This document shows positions 1-13,440 of a DNA stretch of 64,000 bases, one piece after another. A program made the translations under genes and the position numbers. Origin of the DNA: Xanthomonas cassavae CFBP 4642 (lineage in GTDB: Bacteria > Pseudomonadota > Gammaproteobacteria > Xanthomonadales > Xanthomonadaceae); contig NZ_CM002139.1 of NCBI RefSeq assembly GCF_000454545.1, positions 2,909,470 to 2,973,469 of the forward strand, written 5' to 3'. The first letter of the stretch is position 1. Each line of letters opens with the position of its first letter. A model generated the notes under the pieces. It was not told the origin of the DNA and did no database searches. It saw only the letters and a list, made by a program, of their open reading frames with translations.

Positions 1-355
1 CCTGGTCGGCCAGTTCGATCACCGCGTTGACGGCGTCCACCAGCACGCCGATCACCTGGGTGCCCTGGGCCTGCTCGGTGGACAGAATCACGATGCAGCT
101 ACGCTTGTTGATGGCGCTGCCGGCGCGTCCCAGCCGCGCCTGCAGGTCCACCACCGGCACCACCGCCCCACGCAGGTTGATCACTCCGCGCACGCAGGCC
201 GGCATCGATGGCACCGGCGTCGGGGTGCGGTACTGGATGATTTCGCGAATGCCGAGAATGCTGGTGGCAAACGTTTCGCCATCGAGCTGAAAGGTCAGGT
301 GCTGGGCGGCCGCATCGGCGTCGCCGGGCATTGCATCGGAAGTCTGTGCAGTCAT
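1..355 (-). CDS. cheW: CheW-like chemotaxis coupling protein (3' end outside window)
   Basis: The reading frame starts with ATG at 355 and is still open at the left edge; 118 codons are visible. The translation has the CheW fold signature: a short acidic leader, the strand LTFQLDGETFATSILGIREI, then PACVRGVINLRGAVVPVVDL and a strand ending in VIGVLVDAVNAV. CheW proteins are cytoplasmic adaptors that link chemoreceptors to the kinase CheA. The start lies 11 bp beyond the stop of the chemoreceptor gene on the same strand, so the two are very likely co-transcribed. The C-terminal part cannot be checked because it is off the window. Confidence 0.9.
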   Translation of the reverse strand, partial: MTAQTSDAMPGDADAAAQHLTFQLDGETFATSILGIREIIQYRTPTPVPSMPACVRGVINLRGAVVPVVDLQARLGRAGSAINKRSCIVILSTEQAQGTQVIGVLVDAVNAVIELADQ

Positions 356-366
356 CGATCGATCTC

Positions 367-2025
367 TCAGAAGCGAGCGAACTGGCCTTCGTCCGGGCCT
401 TCGGACATCGCGTAGGCCGGCGCCGCGCTGCTGCGCCAGCCGCGCGCACCTGCGGCGCGCACCGGGCGTGCGACGACCTGCTTGCCACGCTTGGGCGGCG
501 TGGTCGCCGGCCCCTGCCCGCCCAGGCGGAAGAACGCCATGCTCTGCTGCAGCTGCTCGGCCTGCGCGCTCATTTCCTCGGCAGTGGCGGCCAGTTCTTC
601 GGAGGCACTGGCGTTCTGCTGGGTGGTCTGGCTCAACTGCACCACCGCCGAATTGATCTGGCTGACACCGGACGATTGTTCTTCGGACGCGGCAGAGATT
701 TCCTGCACCAGATCCGAGGTGCGCTTGATGCTGGGCACGATGGTGTCCAGCAGACGCCCGGCGCGATCGGCCAGTTCCACGCTGGAGCTGGCCACCTCGC
801 CGATCTCCTGCGCCGCGACCTGGCTGCGTTCGGCCAGCTTGCGTACTTCGGCGGCAACCACCGCAAAGCCCTTGCCATGTTCGCCGGCACGCGCCGCTTC
901 GATGGCAGCATTGAGCGCGAGCAGATTGGTCTGATACGCGATGTCGTCGATGATGCCGATCTTCTGCGCGATCTGCTTCATCGCCTGGGTGGTGGCTACC
1001 ACCGCTTCGCCGCCTTCGATGGTTTCCTTGGCGGCCTGGGTGGCCATGCCGTCGGTGATGCGTGCGTTTTCGGTGTTCTGGCTGATCGAGGCGGTCATCT
1101 GCTCCAGCGAGGCGCTGGTTTCCTCGACCCCGGCGGCCTGTTCGCTGGCCGCCTGCGACAGCGACTGCGCGGTGGCGCTGACTTCTTCGGAAGCGCTGGC
1201 CAGGGTCTCGGCGCTGGTATTCACCTCGCCCACCACCTGCGACAACTTCTGCACCATGGTGCGCATCGCTTCGAGCAGCTGCGCGGTTTCGTCGCGGCCG
1301 TGCACATCGATCTGCATGGTCAGGTCGCCTTCCGACAGCCCGTTGGCCACCGAGACGGCGCGCCGGATCGGGCCGGTGACGCTGCGGCTGATCACCACGC
1401 CCAGAATGGCGCCGAGCAGCACGCCACTGCAGATGATGGCGATCAACAGCTTGGAGCTACGCGCATGGATGGCGCCGGTTTCGGCGTTGGCAGAGGCCGC
1501 GCTGCGCTCGCGCAGGCCGCTCAGGTCGGTCATCAAGGTATCCACTTCGTCCGAGCTGGCGCGTACCGCACGCGAAAGCGCGGCGAGCTCGGGGTTGGCC
1601 TCGCGCAGCGCTTCGCGGTTGGCCGCTTCGATGAAGCGGCCGCGCTCGTCCAGATAGGTTTGCCAGGCGCGATCGAACTGCGCCAGCTTGTTCTTGCCTT
1701 CCTCGGTCTGGAAGCTGTCGCGCGCACGCGCCATATGGTCGACCACCTTGGCAGTGTACTTGTCGATGTTCTGCACATGCGACTGGCGCTCTTCCGCGCT
1801 GCTGGCCAGCAACAGATTGACACGCGCACGGCCGGCGTAGATCAGGTTGATGTTGGCTTCCTTGACGTTGGACAAGCCCAGCAATTTGCGCTCGTACAGC
1901 GAGGTCGACAGGTCGCTGATGCGGCCGGAGTTGGAATAGCCCACCCACCCGATGCATGCGCCGATCGCCGAAACGATCAGGAACGCCACGATCAGCCTGG
2001 TTCCGATTTTGAAGTTGCCTAACAT
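367..2025 (-). CDS. Methyl-accepting chemotaxis protein
   Basis: A 552-aa chemoreceptor. Residues about 9-30 form a first membrane segment, followed by a roughly 160-residue helical periplasmic domain of four-helix-bundle type, a second membrane segment near 190-212, a HAMP linker and a long cytoplasmic signalling coiled coil. The highly conserved hairpin tip reads [30 protein letters not shown]. The C-terminal tail is basic and Ala/Pro-rich and ends in FARF, without an obvious NWETF-type CheR tether. I chose the ATG at 2025 because it begins directly before the membrane segment; an upstream ATG at 2151 would precede the predicted sigma-28 transcription start. cheW follows 11 bp downstream. 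The ligand is unknown. Confidence 0.92.
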   Translation of the reverse strand: MLGNFKIGTRLIVAFLIVSAIGACIGWVGYSNSGRISDLSTSLYERKLLGLSNVKEANINLIYAGRARVNLLLASSAEERQSHVQNIDKYTAKVVDHMARARDSFQTEEGKNKLAQFDRAWQTYLDERGRFIEAANREALREANPELAALSRAVRASSDEVDTLMTDLSGLRERSAASANAETGAIHARSSKLLIAIICSGVLLGAILGVVISRSVTGPIRRAVSVANGLSEGDLTMQIDVHGRDETAQLLEAMRTMVQKLSQVVGEVNTSAETLASASEEVSATAQSLSQAASEQAAGVEETSASLEQMTASISQNTENARITDGMATQAAKETIEGGEAVVATTQAMKQIAQKIGIIDDIAYQTNLLALNAAIEAARAGEHGKGFAVVAAEVRKLAERSQVAAQEIGEVASSSVELADRAGRLLDTIVPSIKRTSDLVQEISAASEEQSSGVSQINSAVVQLSQTTQQNASASEELAATAEEMSAQAEQLQQSMAFFRLGGQGPATTPPKRGKQVVARPVRAAGARGWRSSAAPAYAMSEGPDEGQFARF

Positions 2026-2135
2026 TGGGGAGTTCTCGTGAGAATGATGCGTGGGCCACAGGCGTTGCAGTGACGACCGACGGTGCTGGGCGTGCCGATG
2101 GCGGCGATGCGGCTGGTCTGACCGATCGTTGTTAG

Positions 2136-2162
2136 CTATCGGCGATGGCAAAACGCGCTTGA
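2136..2162 (-). promoter_or_regulatory. FliA (sigma-28) promoter for the chemoreceptor-cheW unit
   Basis: Read on the minus strand this is TCAAGCGC, 11 bases, then GCCGATAG. The -10 part matches the flagellar sigma-28 consensus GCCGATAA at 7 of 8 positions, the -35 part begins TCAAG as in many gamma-proteobacterial FliA sites, and the 11-base spacing is exact. Transcription would begin near 2130, leaving a leader of about 105 nt before the chemoreceptor ATG at 2025. Confidence 0.6.
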
Positions 2163-2885
2163 GACGTTCGCTGCCGTTAAACGGCTATTCATCCCAGTGG
2201 ATGTGCGCTTTTGTGACAGGGCAGACGTTCCTGCAGATCTCGATTCGGAAAACCCCTACCCCTGGCCGATGACCTGTCCAAGCCAGTCCGCAGGGACCTC
2301 ACGAACGTACCGCTAGGCTTGCGGCATGCCGATTACGCCCCTGCCCCGCCATTTCTACGACCACGATGCGCGCGAGGTAGCCCCGTGCCTGCTCAACAAG
2401 GTGTTGGTCAGCGCCGATGGACGCCGGGGCCGCATCACCGAAGTGGAAGCGTATTGCGGCAGCGAGGATCCGGCGGCGCATTCATTCCGGGGCATGACGC
2501 CGCGTACCCAGGTGATGTTCGGTGCCGCCGGTCACCTGTATGTGTATTTCATCTACGGCATGCATTGGGCGATCAACGCCGTCTGCGGCGGCGCGCCCGG
2601 GCACGCGGTACTGATCCGCGCGCTGGAGCCCGTGGACGGTCTGGACACCATGCAGGCGGCGCGTGGCGGCGTGCCCATCAAGGTGCTGACCACCGGCCCC
2701 GGCCGGCTGGCGCAGGCGTTTGGAGTGAGCGCGGCCGATAACGGACTGGACTTGACCGATGCCGCAGCGCGGCTGTGGATCGAAGACGACGGCCTGCCGC
2801 CACCGGCTGCGCCGCTGGCAACGCCCCGGATCGGCATCCGCAAGGCAGTGCAGGCACCGTGGCGCTGGGTGGTGCTGGACAGCGG

Positions 2886-7280
<4,395 letters not shown>

Positions 7281-7647
7281 GGGCGATACCAGTCGCAGAT
7301 GACCCGCCCGGGCGGCAGGCCGAACGGGGTCAACGCAGAATGTAAATTCAATGCGGAAATGTCTCTGTGAGGTGGCGCCGCTGAGGCGCGGATGCAAGCC
7401 GGCATCTGCAATGGTGGTGAACGGATTCACGGGCGTATGCTGCCGATCTCACTTCTGCCTCCCTCGCTCCCCAGGCAACCTCGAGAAGGCAGCGTCATGA
7501 GGGCGCGGCCATCCTCCCCCACGGCGAGAATGGTGCCGGTCACGCGACTGAGACTTCAACGCCGCCCCCCCGACATCGCTGCGCCGATCAGCGCAGATCC
7601 ACGGTCTTGCGATTGTCGAGCAAGCAAGGCCATGGCACATTGGTGCC
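7281..7647. other. Divergent intergenic region between lhr and the DUF3301 gene
   Basis: This 367-bp stretch must hold both outward promoters. I see no convincing gene; short open frames here lack ribosome-binding sites and family features. The sequence near 7345-7370 (read on the minus strand) is less GC-rich and is the likely lhr promoter side. At its right edge lies the hairpin over the next start codon, listed separately. Confidence 0.4.
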
Positions 7648-7650
7648 ATG
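7631..7650 (+). promoter_or_regulatory. Perfect hairpin covering a start codon
   Basis: CATGGCAC and GTGCCATG form an 8-bp perfect stem with an ATTG loop, and the last three bases of the right arm are the ATG of the DUF3301 gene at 7648. Such a stem would hide the start codon in mRNA, so it could limit translation; a role is inferred only from position. Confidence 0.35.
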
Positions 7651-7992
7651 CCTAGTCTCATCGTCTTCATGATCGTTGGTGCGGCGATCGTCGCGTTCTG
7701 GAACTGCTCGCGTGCCGCTGCCGAACGCGCCGAGGTGTTGGGCCGCAATGCCTGCCGTGCCGCCGATGTGCAGTGGCTGGATCAAAGCGTGCACTCCACC
7801 GGAATCCGACTTTGCCGCATGCCCACTGGCTGGCTGGGGTTCGAGCGGACCTTCCGCTTCGACTATTCCTACGACGGCGTGGATCGCCACAGCGGCAAGC
7901 TGGTGCTGCGCGGCGATCAACTGATCGCCTTCACCGGCCCGCAGGTGGCCAGCGTGCGGGCGTTGCACCCCGAGCAGGAGCGCCTGGAATGA
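7648..7992 (+). CDS. DUF3301 family small membrane-anchored protein
   Basis: A 114-aa protein that begins with a hydrophobic helix (LIVFMIVGAAIVAFW) and continues as a soluble domain with CRMPTGWLGFERTFRFDYSYDG and SGKLVLRGDQLIAFTGP. This layout, with the R/C-rich stretch after the anchor and the FEFSxDG-like core, is that of DUF3301 proteins of gamma-proteobacteria, whose function is not known. It is probably a single-pass inner-membrane protein. It stands alone, divergent from lhr. The ATG at 7648 is embedded in a perfect hairpin. Confidence 0.75.
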   Translation: MPSLIVFMIVGAAIVAFWNCSRAAAERAEVLGRNACRAADVQWLDQSVHSTGIRLCRMPTGWLGFERTFRFDYSYDGVDRHSGKLVLRGDQLIAFTGPQVASVRALHPEQERLE

Positions 7993-8203
7993 GGCGCCGC
8001 AAGCTGTAGCGCTTGGAATGCGACTGCACACCTCGAACGCTGCTAAAGCGTTGCAGCAACGCACGTCGATGTCGTCGACTGGTCAGACCTGCGATCAGAT
8101 CTACCAAGCATTCCGGCACGTGCCGGGTTCGCTGGCGGCGCTCGTCCTTCATGGCCGCGGCGAGAAGATCCGTCGCTTGATGGGCAACGCACGTGCAGCT
8201 TGT

Positions 8204-8557
8204 TCACTTGCCTGCCGTCAAATCCTCGGGCACCGGCTCATAGCCATTGCGCCGGCCGCTCAGCCAGCGTAGTTCCCGCTTGCCTTCACCGCGCAGATGC
8301 AGTTGCGCAAACACGCACAGCGGCCGCGCAAGATCGGCAGCTTTCAGCGGGCGCGGTTTGCTGGCGACTTCGAGAGTGAGAAAGTGCGCTTCATCGGGCG
8401 TGTCGGTATAGCTGCGTGCGATCAGGCAGGCCGCACCGTCGGTGAAGCGATAGAGGTCGTACTCGTAGTAGTAGTCGTATGCGCCGGACGCATCCGGCTC
8501 ACTGCAATCGACATGACGGGTGCGCTCCACTTGTATTGGAACGCTCCCCTCGCGCAT
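8204..8557 (-). CDS. Hypothetical protein following sspB
   Basis: A 117-aa protein starting MREGSVPIQVERTRHVDC, with a run of aromatics (DYYYEYDLYRF) and a beta-rich middle (ACLIARSYTDTPDEAHFLTLEV). I do not recognise a family. It starts 10 bp after the sspB stop on the same strand, so it is most likely the last gene of an sspA-sspB operon. There is no signal peptide or membrane segment, so it should be cytoplasmic. The frame extends further upstream in the open reading frame, but that part runs through sspB and has an unnatural Arg/Pro-rich composition, so the ATG at 8557 is preferred. Confidence 0.65.
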   Translation of the reverse strand: MREGSVPIQVERTRHVDCSEPDASGAYDYYYEYDLYRFTDGAACLIARSYTDTPDEAHFLTLEVASKPRPLKAADLARPLCVFAQLHLRGEGKRELRWLSGRRNGYEPVPEDLTAGK

Positions 8558-8567
8558 GTCGGCCGGC

Positions 8568-9008
8568 CTACTTGACCACGCGCAGATGCGGACGCTTGCC
8601 GCCACTGGGTGGCTCGTCCGGGGCCGGCGCACTTGGCGGCGGCGTGCCGGGATCCGGCGGCTCGCTGCTGGTACCAGGGATGTCGTCCGGCAACGCCATA
8701 CCCTGCCCGGTCTCGCGCGCATACACCGCCAGCACGGCGGCCATCGGCACCATCACCGGGTGGCTTACGCCGCCGAAGCGCGCAGTGAAGCTGACGCTTT
8801 CGTTAACGACCTGCAGCCCGACCACGGCGCGCTCGGCGATATTCAAGACAACACGTCCGTCCTTGACGGCGCTGGCGGGCACCTGCACGCCAGGCAGCCC
8901 TGCGTCCACCAGGACGTGCGGCGTCATGCCGTTATCGTTGATCCATTCGACCAAGGCCCGCAGCAGGTACGGGCGATGGCTGGTCATGCGGGGGAAATCT
9001 TCGCTCAT
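8568..9008 (-). CDS. sspB: ClpXP adaptor SspB
   Basis: A 146-aa homologue of the ClpXP specificity-enhancing factor, which hands ssrA-tagged proteins to ClpXP. The N-terminal substrate-binding domain is recognisable: MTSHRPYLLRALVEWINDNG, TPHVLVDAGLPGVQVP, VVLNIAERAVVGLQVVNESVSFTARFGGV and VMVPMAAVLAVYARE. A flexible Pro/Ser-rich linker follows, and the protein ends in the short basic ClpX-binding tail PHLRVVK. It lies downstream of sspA, the usual arrangement, and 10 bp before a small unknown gene. Confidence 0.93.
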   Translation of the reverse strand: MSEDFPRMTSHRPYLLRALVEWINDNGMTPHVLVDAGLPGVQVPASAVKDGRVVLNIAERAVVGLQVVNESVSFTARFGGVSHPVMVPMAAVLAVYARETGQGMALPDDIPGTSSEPPDPGTPPPSAPAPDEPPSGGKRPHLRVVK

Positions 9009-9086
9009 GGCGTCATTTTACCCGGACACGGCCCGCAGCGGCGGCCACGCAGTCGCAACACGGTCTGTTGGCATACAGCCGTCGCA

Positions 9087-9722
9087 TCAGCCCGGCAGGT
9101 CGCGCAGCTTTTTTTCCTGCTCGGTGAGGCTGCGAATGAAGCCAGGGTTGCGGAAGATCCGGTTGCCGTAGTCCTCGATCACCTTGCCGTCCTTGGGCAG
9201 GCCGATTTCCAATGCGTCCAGTCGCCAGATGATCGGCGCCATCGCGCAATCGGCCAGACTCATTTCCGGGTTGAGGAAGAACTTGCTGGCCTTGAACAGC
9301 GGCACCGATGCGGTGAGCAGTTCCTTCAGACGCTTGCGGCCGGCTTCGGCCTGGGTCTTGTTGCCGAGCTGGATCGCCTGCACCTGCGGCACCCAATCGT
9401 GCTCGATGCGCAGCATCGCCAGACGCAGGCGCGCACGCGACAGCGGGTCGACCGGCATCAACGGCGGATGCGGGTAGCGCTCGTCCAGGTATTCGCTGAC
9501 CACCGATGCGGCGTACAGCACCAGGTCGCGCTCGACCAGGGTCGGCACCGAGTGATAGGGATTGAGATCGATCAGATCTTCGGGGGGATTCTGCGGGTCG
9601 ACCGGCACCAGGTCGTAGGTCACCCCTTTCGCCGCCAGCACCAGACGGACCCGGTGGCACAACACGTCATCGTTGGACGAAAACAAGGTCAAGGTATTGC
9701 GCATACGCACACTCGTCGCCAT
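9087..9722 (-). CDS. sspA: Stringent starvation protein A (GST-fold RNA polymerase-associated)
   Basis: A 211-aa protein of the SspA branch of the glutathione-S-transferase fold: thioredoxin-like N-terminal domain (LTLFSSNDDVLCHRVRLVLAAKG, NPYHSVPTLVERDLVLYAASVVSEYLDERYP) and an all-helical C-terminal domain ending in FRNPGFIRSLTEQEKKLR. SspA binds RNA polymerase during stationary phase and starvation. The active-site Cys of true GSTs is not in place, as expected. The gene sits after petABC and before sspB. A second possible start lies six codons in (MRNTLTLF). Confidence 0.93.
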   Translation of the reverse strand: MATSVRMRNTLTLFSSNDDVLCHRVRLVLAAKGVTYDLVPVDPQNPPEDLIDLNPYHSVPTLVERDLVLYAASVVSEYLDERYPHPPLMPVDPLSRARLRLAMLRIEHDWVPQVQAIQLGNKTQAEAGRKRLKELLTASVPLFKASKFFLNPEMSLADCAMAPIIWRLDALEIGLPKDGKVIEDYGNRIFRNPGFIRSLTEQEKKLRDLPG

Positions 9723-10418
9723 TCAAGGCTCTCCGACGACCGGAATCCGCCGGCCGCATCGGCGCGGCCGGCCCAACGCCGACCGTCACCACGGTCTATC
9801 GAGTGTGCAATCACGTCACGCAAAAGCCAAGAGTGATAGGGCTTATTCATGCTCGGACGGCGGATGCCGTTGCGGGATTGTCAGCGACACGTGGTGATGT
9901 GCGCCGTTTCCGCACACTGATGCATCCTTTGACACGCGATCGAGATGTCGACAGCTGCCGGCGCCGGCCATCGCGCAGCAGCAGCCAAAGTGACAGTGGC
10001 CGAACGGTTGACCTGGATGTCTCGGACGTGATCCGTGCCTGCAAGACCGCATTGCCATTGCAGGCGTACGGCCGGCTCATGCGCCGACCGCCACGTCAGT
10101 GCAGGGATACGCAGTTTCTCAGGGTCTGGCGCGCCGCTACCGCCGGACGGTTGATGCTGCGTCCATGCTGATGCAGGCCAGCCTTGGCCTGACGATCTCC
10201 GCATCCCGGGCTGCCTGCATGGCATGCGGGCGGGATCCGCGCAGCAAGGTGCACATGTCATCTCTCGGTGTTCTCGCACCAAGAGCGATCGGCCGGTTGC
10301 ACGCATGCCTGATGGCAACCCTCGCACACCCCTCTCCCGAGGGACGAGAGGCTGGCATATCCGGCGTCGGGCGTGAAGTCTGCTGCGCTACATGCATTGA
10401 TCGGGCCCTGCGTCCCGA
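9723..10418. other. Gene-free stretch between petC and sspA
   Basis: These 696 bp hold no gene I can support. Several short open frames exist on both strands (for example plus-strand 9803-10171), but they have no ribosome-binding site, no recognisable domain, and a composition like shifted GC-rich sequence. The petC side carries two stem-loops, listed separately; the sspA promoter must lie near 9723-9850. Confidence 0.5.
10331..10351. repeat. Short palindromic intergenic repeat fragment
   Basis: CCTCTC and GAGAGG pair around a nine-base centre rich in C and G. The sequence resembles a piece of the CCCTCTCCC-type intergenic repeats found again at 25.3, 37.6, 38.2 and 61.8 kb, so I read it as a degraded copy. 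Confidence 0.4.
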
Positions 10419-10421
10419 TCA
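10398..10421 (-). terminator. Stem-loop overlapping the petC stop codon
   Basis: TGATCGGG and CCCGATCA form an 8-bp perfect stem with an 8-base loop. The petC stop codon (10419-10421) is the last part of one arm. No T-run follows, so it may be an mRNA-stabilising hairpin rather than a classical terminator. Confidence 0.45.
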
Positions 10422-11177
10422 GTGCACGTCCTTCCAGTATTCCTTCTTCAGCAGGTAGGCAATGAAGGTGAGCAACGCCAGGAACAGCACCACCCACACG
10501 CCCAGGCTTTGCCGCTTCAGCGCAGCCGGTTCGCCGGCATACTCGAGGAAGTTGGCGATATCGCGCACCGTCTGGTCGAACTCCACCGGCGTCTGACGCC
10601 CCGGCTGCCCAAGCTTCAGGGCTTCCACCGGCTTGTCGCCGGTGGCCTTGTCGGCCGGGCCGAACTGCGCTTGTTGCAGGCCTTGCAACTCCCACAGCGG
10701 GTTGGGCATCGACGCGTTCGGGAACAGCTGGTTGTTCCAGCCCAGCGGACGGGTCTGATCCAGGTAGAACGACTTGAGGTAGGTATAGACCCAGTCGGTG
10801 CCACGCACGCGGGCGATCAAGGTCAGATCCGGCGGCGCCTTGCCGAACCACTTGGCCGCCGCATCGTGCGGCATGGTGCCTTCGATATGCTCGCCGACCT
10901 TGGCGCCGGTGAAGTTGAGGTTGGTCATGACCTCCGCTTCGCTCAAGCCCAGGTCGCTGGCCATGCGCGCATAGCGCAGGTATTTCAGCGAGTGGCAGCC
11001 GGAGCAGTAGTTCATGAACAACTGCGCGCCGCGTTGCAGCGATGCGCGGTCGCCCAGATCGTTGCCGGCCTGCTGCACCTTTCCGCCTTCGGCCGCGATT
11101 GCTCCCGCGGCCAGGATCAGGCCACACAGCAATGCGGCCACGCGCGACTTCCGTGACCTCACGTTGGAATTAGTCAT
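10419..11177 (-). CDS. petC: Ubiquinol-cytochrome c reductase, cytochrome c1
   Basis: A 252-aa cytochrome c1, the haem c subunit of the bc1 complex, which passes electrons from the Rieske protein to soluble cytochrome c in the periplasm. A signal peptide (residues about 11-29) precedes the haem site CSGCH at 58-62. The segment NASMPNPLW holds a candidate Met sixth ligand. One C-terminal membrane anchor (VWVVLFLALLTFIAYLL) is followed by KKEYWKDVH. It is the last gene of petABC; its ATG overlaps the petB stop by 8 bp. Confidence 0.95.
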   Translation of the reverse strand: MTNSNVRSRKSRVAALLCGLILAAGAIAAEGGKVQQAGNDLGDRASLQRGAQLFMNYCSGCHSLKYLRYARMASDLGLSEAEVMTNLNFTGAKVGEHIEGTMPHDAAAKWFGKAPPDLTLIARVRGTDWVYTYLKSFYLDQTRPLGWNNQLFPNASMPNPLWELQGLQQAQFGPADKATGDKPVEALKLGQPGRQTPVEFDQTVRDIANFLEYAGEPAALKRQSLGVWVVLFLALLTFIAYLLKKEYWKDVH

Positions 11178-12429
11178 GGGTGGTCACCCGCTCCGGCACC
11201 GGCTTGGTCTTGTCCAGCCGCGTCCACACCGGCATGGTGATGAAGAAGGCGAAGTACAGGAAGGTCAACACCCGCCCGACGTAGGTCTCGTGCGCGTCGG
11301 TGCCGGGGCCGGACCCGATCACGCCCAGCCACACGAAGCACACCACCAGCACGCCCAACGCCGCTTTCGAGATCCAGCCGCGATAGCGCACCGAGCGCAC
11401 CTTGGCCCGATCCAACCACGGCACCAGGAACAGGATCGCGATCGCCGAGAACATCACCAGCACACCACCGAGCTTGTTGGGCACCACGCGCAACATGGCG
11501 TAGTACGGCGTGTAGTACCACACCGGCTTGATGTGCTCAGGCGTCACCAACCGGTTGGCCTCGGTGAAGTTGTCATGCTCCAGGAACAGGCCACCGAAGG
11601 CCGGCGCGAAGAAGATGATGAAGGCTGCGATCAGCAACAGGAAGCCGACGCCCACCAGATCCTTGACCGTGTAATACGGATGGAACGGAATGCCATCGGC
11701 CGGCTTGTGTGCATCCCAGCGATTGCCCTTGGGGCCCTTCTTGATCTCCACGCCATCGGGATTGTTGGAGCCCACTTCGTGCAGCGCGCCGATGTGCAGC
11801 ACGATCAGCAGCAACAGCACCAGCGGCAGCGCGATCACATGCAGCGCAAAGAACCGGTTGAGCGTGGCATCGCCAGGCAAATAATCGCCCATGATCCATT
11901 CGGTCAGCCCGTTGCCGATCACCGGAATGGCACCGAACAGCGAGATGATCACCTTCGCGCCCCAGAACGACATCTGTCCCCAGGGCAGCACATAGCCCAT
12001 GAAGGCTTCGGCCATCAGCACCAGGTAGATCAGCATGCCCAGGATCCACACCAGCTCGCGCGGCTTCTGGTAGCTGCCGTACATCAGGCCACGGAACATG
12101 TGCAGATACACCACGATGAAGAACAGCGAGGCGCCGGTGCTGTGCATGTAGCGAATCAGCCAGCCCCACTCCACGTCGCGCATGATGTATTCGATCGAGG
12201 CGAATGCATCGGCGGCGCTGGTCTTGTAATGCATCGTCAGGAAGATGCCGGTGACGATCTGGTTGACCAGCACCACGATGGCCAGCGAGCCGAAGTAGTA
12301 CCAGAGGTTGAAGTTCTTCGGCGCGTAGTACTCGCTGATGTGCTTGCGGTACATGGGCATCAGCCCGGGCGCGCGTTCGTTGACCCACTCGAACACACCG
12401 TTGGCGGAACGGACCAGGATATTGCTCAT
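11170..12429 (-). CDS. petB: Ubiquinol-cytochrome c reductase, cytochrome b
   Basis: A 419-aa integral-membrane cytochrome b with the Q-cycle core. Typical stretches are YYFGSLAIVVLVNQIVTGIFLTMHY, RYMHSTGASLFFIVVYLHMFRGLMYGSY (paired haem His residues), GYVLPWGQMSFWGA (Qo site region) and FFALHVIALPLVLLLLIVLHI (second pair of haem His). The conserved Qo motif PEHIKPVWYYTPYYAMLR (PEWY variant of the PDHW/PEHI region) is present. Translation is coupled to the Rieske gene: the upstream stop and this ATG share one base (TGATG). Confidence 0.96.
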   Translation of the reverse strand: MSNILVRSANGVFEWVNERAPGLMPMYRKHISEYYAPKNFNLWYYFGSLAIVVLVNQIVTGIFLTMHYKTSAADAFASIEYIMRDVEWGWLIRYMHSTGASLFFIVVYLHMFRGLMYGSYQKPRELVWILGMLIYLVLMAEAFMGYVLPWGQMSFWGAKVIISLFGAIPVIGNGLTEWIMGDYLPGDATLNRFFALHVIALPLVLLLLIVLHIGALHEVGSNNPDGVEIKKGPKGNRWDAHKPADGIPFHPYYTVKDLVGVGFLLLIAAFIIFFAPAFGGLFLEHDNFTEANRLVTPEHIKPVWYYTPYYAMLRVVPNKLGGVLVMFSAIAILFLVPWLDRAKVRSVRYRGWISKAALGVLVVCFVWLGVIGSGPGTDAHETYVGRVLTFLYFAFFITMPVWTRLDKTKPVPERVTTHD

Positions 12430-13073
12430 CACGCAGCCCCCGTGCTGTTGGCCGACTTGCCGGCAGCGTCCGGATCGACGCCGATCACCAGGGTGTTGTC
12501 GTCGACATAATGGTGTGGGGGCACCAGCAGATTGATCGGGGCGGGCACGCCATCGAAGACGCGGCCGGACATGTCGAAGCGCGACTTGTGGCAGGGGCAG
12601 AAATAGCCGCCTTTCCACTGCGGGTCGTAGGGCTCGGGCCGGATCTCGGCCACCATTTCCGGCGAGCAGCCCAGATGCGTGCACAGCCCGACCAGCACCG
12701 AGATATCGGATTTGATCGAGCGGTACTCGGGGTTCTTCAGTACATACTCGGGCTGCTGATCCTTGTTCTCGGACTTGGGGTCCTTGAGCCGATCGTCCAG
12801 GGAGGGCAATGCATCGAGCATCGCCTTGGAGCGCTTGACGATCCAGATGGGCTGACCGCGCCATTCCAGAACCAGGCGTTGTCCTTCCTGCAAGGCGCTG
12901 ATGTCGGCAGTCACCGGGGCGCCGGCCAGTTTGGCCCGTGCACTGGGATTCCACGACTTCACGAACGGAACTGCAACAAATCCTGCTCCGACCGCACCGA
13001 CCACGGCCGTTGTCGCGGTCAAAAACCGGCGACGCCCGGTATCGGCAGGTGCGTTAACCCCATCGTTGGCCAT
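12429..13073 (-). CDS. petA: Ubiquinol-cytochrome c reductase, Rieske iron-sulfur subunit
   Basis: A 214-aa Rieske protein. The N-terminus has a twin-arginine-type motif (GRRRFLTATTAV) and one membrane helix, then a hinge and the cluster domain with CTHLGC and CPCHKS, which supply the Cys/His ligands of the 2Fe-2S centre, and a C-terminal PPHHYVDDNTLVIGVD strand. It is the first gene of petABC; a GGAGAG ribosome-binding site precedes the ATG on the minus strand. Confidence 0.96.
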   Translation of the reverse strand: MANDGVNAPADTGRRRFLTATTAVVGAVGAGFVAVPFVKSWNPSARAKLAGAPVTADISALQEGQRLVLEWRGQPIWIVKRSKAMLDALPSLDDRLKDPKSENKDQQPEYVLKNPEYRSIKSDISVLVGLCTHLGCSPEMVAEIRPEPYDPQWKGGYFCPCHKSRFDMSGRVFDGVPAPINLLVPPHHYVDDNTLVIGVDPDAAGKSANSTGAA

Positions 13074-13440
13074 CCGGCTCTCCGATCTTGATTAGGTAGC
13101 GTGAGGCTGCCAACGGCTGGCGGGGGGTCCAGCCGCGATGAATCGACCGCAGTGTAGCGGAACGCTTAATGCACAGACAATGCAATGTACGCAGTCGGAG
13201 CCATGCGATGCAATGGCCGCTGCGCAAGGTCGCTGTTCGTTATGCATGCGCGGCAGGATACGTGCCTGCATGGCTGTGACGCAGTGCGCGGCACCGGCGC
13301 GTTGCGACAGCGGACATGACGCGGCGTTGCATCGTCCCTGCGTGTGCCGCAGCGGCGATCGCGCGGTGCGCGATCGCAACACCCAGGTAACGATCACGGC
13401 ACGCCTGTCTGCACCGCGCGATGGGCGCGCAGTCGGATGC
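13074..13440. other. petABC promoter region
   Basis: A 367-bp gap between the lytic transglycosylase stop and the petA start, both on the minus strand. It must hold the petABC promoter. I see no gene. The only strong structure is the perfect hairpin at 13355-13377. Confidence 0.5.
13355..13377 (-). terminator. Perfect 10-bp stem-loop after the lytic transglycosylase gene
   Basis: GCGATCGCGC and GCGCGATCGC pair perfectly around a 3-base GGT loop, about 65 bp after the transglycosylase stop. There is no following T-run; the position suggests transcript ending or 3' protection. Confidence 0.5.

Noticed and set aside
7626..7650. Sigma-54 promoter (TGGCAC...TGC)
   Set aside because: The TGGCAC is part of a perfect palindrome over the start codon, and the -12 element is off by spacing and sequence.
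9803..10171. Possible 122-codon gene between petC and sspA
   Set aside because: There is no ribosome-binding site, no recognisable domain and an Arg/Cys-rich composition as in shifted GC-rich frames.
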